This document shows positions 58,799 through 64,000 of a stretch of 64,000 nt of DNA, piece by piece; within the stretch, counting starts at the first letter, position 1, and the number at the start of each line of letters is the position of its first letter. The translations under genes were made by a program, and so were the position numbers. The stretch covers positions 124,001 through 188,000 of the forward strand of contig JAIWNI010000042.1 of assembly GCA_025331435.1 (NCBI GenBank), given 5' to 3'. The notes beneath the pieces are model-generated. The model saw nothing but the letters and a program-made list of their open reading frames with translations, searched no databases and was not told the DNA's origin. This stretch comes from Choanephora cucurbitarum (Eukaryota > Mucoromycota > Mucoromycetes > Mucorales > Choanephoraceae).

Positions 58799-60064
58799 TT
58801 ATTGGGGCTTAACTACTAAGAAAGCATAAAGACCCATAAATGATTTTGACTCAACAAGCGATTGCTTTGTTTTCTGCATTAATTCTTGGTAACCTTGATC
58901 CTCTACAACATGTAACGACTGTTTTAGCCAGGGCTCAAGGCCCTCCAGTGTATCTTGAAATACTTGAAGATAAGCTTCTCCTACAGGTCCTCCCCATCCC
59001 AAAGGGACTTCTCTGTATTCACTTTGTATTATTTTTAGTTCACTCTTTTTAGTTAGCATGATATCAAGCTTTGCACCTAAAGAAACGTCCAAATCGAATG
59101 ATGAACAAAATGACTCAACTAGATAATGATTCGTTAGAACGCAACAAGTATGTATTTGTTTATAAATAACTCACATGCTTCCGTGAATGATTTGACAACT
59201 GAGTCAGTCGTAGTGATCTAAGAACAACTTGCTTTACATATAGGTCTTTTACATATTGGGGAAAAAGTTACCTTCATATCCAGCTCAATGCATTGCAACA
59301 GCCCACCATCTTTCAGAACGCGCATAATTTCGGATAAAACAAAATTCCATTCACCGGTTTTAAAAGCTAGCAACACAAATCTAAACCCAAATCAGATAAT
59401 GAAATGCATATGCACAAATGACATTCACCTTAGTTGAATAAAATCTTTAAGAAGTTTAGAACGACAATTGTATTTAACAAAGAAAGGTAGTTACCGAAAC
59501 TCTTGTCAGGATAGGGGATGCCTTGTAATACATTTGCTTCTGAAAAACTAAGATTGACGGGTTTGATTATCTGTGGCCATAAACTACACATATCTACACC
59601 GATAAATTTAGAGTTTGGGTATTCGAGGCTGGTTTCACATAACCAAGTTGCAGGACCACAACACACATCTAGAACATTTAATTGGTCATTCTGAAAGTCG
59701 AGAAACTTGAAAGCTTCCGTCATGATGTTACTAAAAGAATTGAAATGAGCATAAGACACACTATGTTTAATGCTGCTTACAATCCAAGAAGTTCTTTTGT
59801 AACAAAATGCTCTTGATGAAGCCGATCAATTTCTTTGTCATCTTTCGGCAGCATGTAAGAGCTAGACTCAATGTTGTGATAAATACGTTCTGAAATAATT
59901 CGCTGTTGTGGTTGATTTTTGTCATTAGGCAACTCTTTCTCTCCAATAGTATCATTCTTTTTCTTGGTTGCAGCGTGCACTTGGTTTGAGTTAATATATT
60001 GACGGTGAGGTTGGTGAATTTTGTTTTTTGGATTAATATTTTCTTTTGAAACTGAAATGCCCAT
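58799..60064 (-). CDS. Class I SAM-dependent methyltransferase
   Basis: Six exons on minus: 60064-59781, 59730-59495, 59444-59429, 59380-59272, 59217-59175 and 59118-58799, giving 335 residues. The N-terminal ~75 residues are polar and probably disordered. The Rossmann core has motif I VLDVCCGPATWLCETS, motif II FIGVDMCSLWP, the segment EANVLQGIPYPDKSFDFIQLR, then EWNFVLSEIMRVLKDGGLLQ (post-motif III) and CIELDMK. The C-terminal half is VPLGWGGPVGEAYLQVFQ. This layout is that of the fungal-expanded LaeA/UMTA-like methyltransferases (Methyltransf_25/31 type); substrate cannot be deduced. The 16-nt exon 3 (encodes DFIQLR with its neighbours) is needed to keep the frame and the FDFxxxR motif. 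Lies downstream of and in the same orientation as the exonuclease gene. Confidence 0.87.
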
Positions 60065-60401
60065 TTTTATGCAAGAAAAAAAAAGAAGAGAGAAGAAGAA
60101 AAGAAAGCAAAGGAATAAGAGAAGAAATAAATGATTATTTTGTTATTGTGTTGCCATAGATTTTCAGTTTCTAAACAAAACAAAAAACTCCTAAAGATCA
60201 AAACATAGCCTTGAATGATTTTTTTCTACTCTCCTTTTGTCCCTCCTTTCACTCCTCTTATTGACTCCTCTACAAATAAAGAAACAAATATAGTTAATTG
60301 CCTTTTTGCTTGTGGAAAACTTAAAAGAAATAGTGTTCATATGATTACATGCGCAATTCCTTCTTTTTCCTTTAGTGATAGACTGAAAATGATGTGTGAA
60401 T
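60065..60401. other. Short tandem intergenic region
   Basis: Separates the exonuclease-protein stop from the methyltransferase start (both minus). It has AAGAAAGAGAAG-type leader sequence near 60070-60120. Nothing else seen. Confidence 0.4.
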
Positions 60402-63400
60402 TTATTTAGATGTATATCTTGTGCTTCGCCATAAGCAATCTTCTTCAAGAATATCAAGGTCTTCTGTAGCTTTGTGCAATGCATAAGCACCAAAGCCCTG
60501 TAGAGCACTGTACCGGAGGACACCTTCTTTGATACGTTTATTATCCCATGGAGTGCCTGAGAACTTTTTTGAGTTAACTGCATTATCATATTCATCCTTT
60601 GCTTCATGAAGTTGGTATAAGTCTGGCCAATCCTTCAAGTAAGCATCAATAGATTTGGCAAAGGTAAGGACAGAGCGATCTTCATCAGAATTCACCTTCA
60701 CATTCAAATCGATAGTGGGGCCTAAACAAAAACCTAGTTTCTGATAGGTTTGCTCTTCAATGATTTCCGGCCACCAACACACTCTTTGTATAGAAGGGTC
60801 TGTCAAAAGTCTTCCAAAGTTAGTGTCTTTTAAAGATCTATCTTTGAAGCATGCTTTTTCCAGAACAATTGTGTATGAATCGCCTACTGGGTCACTGGAA
60901 CACTTGATGAATAGTTGGATTGCTTTTAGGAAATGGTTAGACGATTTTGATTCTGCGAAATGATAACAAATAGCAACTGTAAAAGGCTCTGTTGGAATTT
61001 CAATCGAGTTGAGATGATTGGCCTCCATAACACTATGAATATTGATCTCTTCAGTGTCGAACTCGGGACTGATAAAAATACTGTCAACAAATGTTGGCAA
61101 GTTTATGGTTGTATGCTCTTTGATTTTTTGTTGTTCAAATTTCCCAAAGTTTTTGATTTTCAATCCAATCATAGAAACTTCATCATCATTATCCTCATCA
61201 ACATACTTTTTACTACTGCTTGCCTTTGCCTTCTTTGGTGTGCTCTTCTTACTATAGCTGATTTCATCCTCACTATCATCGCTCAAGCTATCGTTAGGAT
61301 TCATCACACGAGGGCCTGTGAATACTTTGCGCATTGGGATTTGGTTCATACGCATCTCCATAGTGTCAGGCAACACTTCTTTGACATTCCAGCTATCTTT
61401 TCCCTCTGCATTCATACTTGTATCATATGGATTCACGTTTATGTTGAATTGTTTAGAGACATTAGGATTTGATATTTTAGGTGCTCTCTCGATTTCGTCT
61501 AACTGAGTATCAATGCCCTGGTTCCATTTTTGGTTTGAAGATGTTGCAAATGATGCCCAAGAAGCAGGACCCATTTCTTTACTGCCTGAATCGTCGTACC
61601 ACGTAAATGCTCCAGTTTGACCATGAATTATTGAGACTCTAGATTGTTGATCGTCCCCTTTGTCCGACTTTTCACTTTGAACAGGCGTGGGGCTATTAGT
61701 GTTATTAAATGTCATAGGCGAAGAGCGAGCTGAAGGAGGGTTGTTTCTGCGGCTGTTATCAGTTTCAGGTATATTATGTGTGCTTGAGTTGTTATTGTAA
61801 TTATGGGTAGTGTTGATGTCGGCTGTGCTGCTTGATTTTTTAGGAGAAACAGCAATTACAGCTGGCTTACGATTAGGTGATGCGGGCTCATTGCGAGCTG
61901 GCGAAAGTCGATTTTGTTGAGCCAACGGTTTCCACGAATAAGAGATTGAATCCTGTGATTTATTTGGCTGCTCTGATCCTGGTATAGAGTTGCTTGCATT
62001 AGATGTAGGCTTGTGTTCGTCCTGCTGTGAATGATTTTGCCAATTTGTTCTCTCTACACTGTTCTTCCAATTATTAGCAGATTTCCAGTTTGAAGCTGAG
62101 GGTGATTTTTTTGCATCAACAGGCTGGCTTGGAGAGGGGTGGCTCCAACGAGAAGCATTCGATGTCTTATCAACTGATGATCTTCTCCAATTGTTAGATT
62201 TTTCAGAAGATGTCTCCCAACTAGCAGGATAGTCGCTTGGCTTTCTTGAAACCAATTCATCTGAATCGTCTTGCTTCTTTGGCTCTGTGTTATCTGCAAG
62301 AGAATTCCATGATGGGTTCGCCAGGTTGTTCATTGTCCAACCTTGGTTTTCTTTCTCACTCGCCCAAGAATACTCTTGCTTTTCGTCAAGTGATGACCAA
62401 TTGATTTCTTGATGAACCGTCGCTGAAGCTGATGATGCTGTTGGTGTTCCTTTGTCCCTTGGTCGACTAAATCTCTCCTGCTTGATTTTCAAATGATCAC
62501 CTAAAAATGGTGATTCAAACTTCTTATGACCCCATGTTTGAATAACCTCTTCTGGCTCTGTTTTGTCTTCAGTTCCTTCTTTTTTTTTTTGCTTCATTAG
62601 ATACACCAAATCGAACTATTGCTCAATACTTAAGTCTTACCTGCCAGCATAACAGGCTCAATGTCGTCTGGGAAATCATATACAACACGGTCACCATTCT
62701 CGTTTTGAATTAGATCGTCATACTCAATAACGCTCGCATGGTCGTTTTTGTTCTGTTCCTTCAATGACAAGTCGATAGCCCTTTGAACGTCTATAGTAAA
62801 TCGAGGATCATTATCGTTGTAGCCATCATCTGTTTCTGGCTCTGGCGGCACTGGCACAGGAAGCACAAATTCATTCTTTCTATCTTTACGATGATTGGAG
62901 GGTCGTCTCGTTGTATTTCGAGGTAAAGCGACAGGCAACTGTGTAGCTGCTTTGTTTCTCTGATTGTGCCATCGAGTTAGTGCCTTAGCTGATAAATTGT
63001 GTGTCACTGAGTTTGGATAGCTGAACTCTGGTTTTGATTCTAAATGTCTGGTCTTTTCATGCAGGATATGGACGCTCAACACATCAAAAGTAGCGTATAC
63101 GATAGCTCGAGGAGGCAGAGGGTTTAACAGCCATATACAATCATCATCCGAAAACCAGAATGTTTCTCCGTACTGCTTAGCTCTTTGAAATTCTTGAAAA
63201 CCATCCCAATCTGACGCATATTTAGCCATAGCAGCATGCAAATTAAGTTCTTCTACAGCATAAGTGGCCAGCTTTCTTTGCAGATCGAGAATGCCAGGAT
63301 CTTTGAGAGCACCAAAAAACTGTTCTATAGACAGCATATCAGAACGCAGAGCCCAACCAATCCATGTTACATCTTTGGATTCCATGACAGGCTTAAGTTT

Positions 63401-63907
63401 CTGTTCAAGAATATGCCGACCAAGAATATCTACTTGAATGGCATAGCCATATATGTCAGAAACAGCAATCTGAAGTAATTTCAATTCGGGAATGGCATTC
63501 TTCGAACCCATAAATTCACAATCAAAAGTAACATATTCTGCTTGTTTGATGGACTCAATCGCTTTCTCTAGTCCTTCAGGTGTATTCACAACAATGCAGT
63601 TGACGACGCGACCAGAGCTTAGAGTAATTTGAATGTTGTTATTGTTTATCCTCTTCCAGTTTCTCTCTTGTTCGTAGCTAACTCTATAACGTCTTGGAGC
63701 TGAATTGTGTTCTTGCTTAGGCTGGGCTGGGATGACTTGCTTTGGTATTGAATAGGAGGAGCCTTTCTTAACTAACTGTCGTAAAGGAGGTAGTACATTT
63801 TGCACTAAATCCATATCTTCTTTATCTTCATATGGGGTCAGTAGACTCAGAAGCAAGTCTGCCGATTTTAGCACGTTGTTCCAATATTGGCTACTGCTTT
63901 CTTCCAT
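60402..63907 (-). CDS. DEDDy 3'-5' exonuclease-domain protein with a second, degenerate exonuclease-like domain
   Basis: Two exons on minus, 63907-62641 and 62578-60402, give about 1147 residues. An intact DnaQ-fold exonuclease of the Egl/EXD1/WRN type spans about residues 105-290: VTFDCEFMGSKNA (Asp129, Glu131), WIGWALRSDMLSI (Asp190) and YATFDVLSVH (Tyr271, Asp275), the DEDDy set. Known relatives trim or bind RNA or DNA. Then a long Ser/Asn/Trp-rich disordered segment (about 430-900) has repeated short SWxS/NWxN motifs (for example SWNSLADN, NNWRRSS, ASNWKSANNWKN). The final ~250 residues (AICYHFAES..., RVCWWPEI..., YSALQGFGAYALHKAT) look like a second exonuclease fold without the acidic residues. 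The acceptor follows an A11 run. The ATG at 63907 is preferred over 63985, which would add an unsupported hydrophobic leader. Confidence 0.85.
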
Positions 63908-64000
63908 CACTCCTTTTAGAAGACCAAAAATGAAAAGAGGAAGAGCAGAAAAAGGTTGTAAAAAAGAAAAATGAATGGCCAGCATAATACAATATTTTAA

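Overview
The window looks like nuclear DNA of a filamentous fungus, most probably a Mucoromycota/Mucorales species. Protein-coding genes are split by many short (about 45-80 bp) GT..AG introns, flanks are AT-rich with long poly-A and poly-T runs, and the gene set is fungal: a fused dethiobiotin synthetase/DAPA aminotransferase, Iml2, Sec24, Hel2/ZNF598, and a WASP that keeps a CRIB/GBD segment. The species call is an inference. I ran no searches; exon boundaries were read by eye from splice motifs and reading frame.

Layout. 1-670 (minus): N-terminal part of an M13 (neprilysin-type) metallopeptidase running off the left edge. 2.2-6.5 kb: a divergent biotin pair, biotin synthase (minus) and a 772-residue BioD-BioA fusion (plus), sharing a 267-bp promoter. 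6.4-10.6 kb: compact housekeeping block with a PP1 catalytic subunit, a small RGG protein with TTDN1/MPLKIP-like motifs, NAA38 and WASP. 10.6-24.6 kb: gene-poor accessory region with a tRNA-Val(AAC), a 94-bp perfect palindrome, a family of diverged repeats, a broken MULE transposase and a broken LINE with reverse transcriptase. 24.7-26.8 kb: Hel2/ZNF598-like RING ubiquitin ligase. 29.4-33.8 kb: Sec24 (COPII) convergent with V-ATPase subunit F. 35.5-39.1 kb: an A-T-R (NRPS-like / carboxylate reductase) enzyme with in-frame TAA codons. 39.2-42.5 kb: accessory block with a small Cys-rich protein, a perfect 69-bp-arm hairpin, Helitron remains, a MITE-like element and a small gene with an in-frame TGA. 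42.8-46.2 kb: Iml2/TTC39-family protein. 47.4-48.2 kb: ribosomal uL22 (RPL17). 49.3-50.1 kb: broken Tc1/mariner transposase. 50.7-51.4 kb: ribosomal eL15 (RPL15). 51.6-54.0 kb: mucin-like single-pass membrane protein with repeats. 54-58.8 kb: empty AT-rich DNA. 58.8-63.9 kb: a SAM methyltransferase and a long DEDDy 3'-5' exonuclease-domain protein, both on minus.

How the genes relate. Only the biotin pair forms a clear functional unit: its two genes encode the last three steps, DAPA aminotransferase, dethiobiotin synthetase and biotin synthase, of the pathway. The remaining conserved genes are unrelated housekeeping functions (translation, protein N-acetylation, COPII traffic, V-ATPase, actin nucleation, ribosome quality control). 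They sit in tight divergent or convergent pairs, separated by repeat-rich stretches where mobile elements are uniformly decayed.
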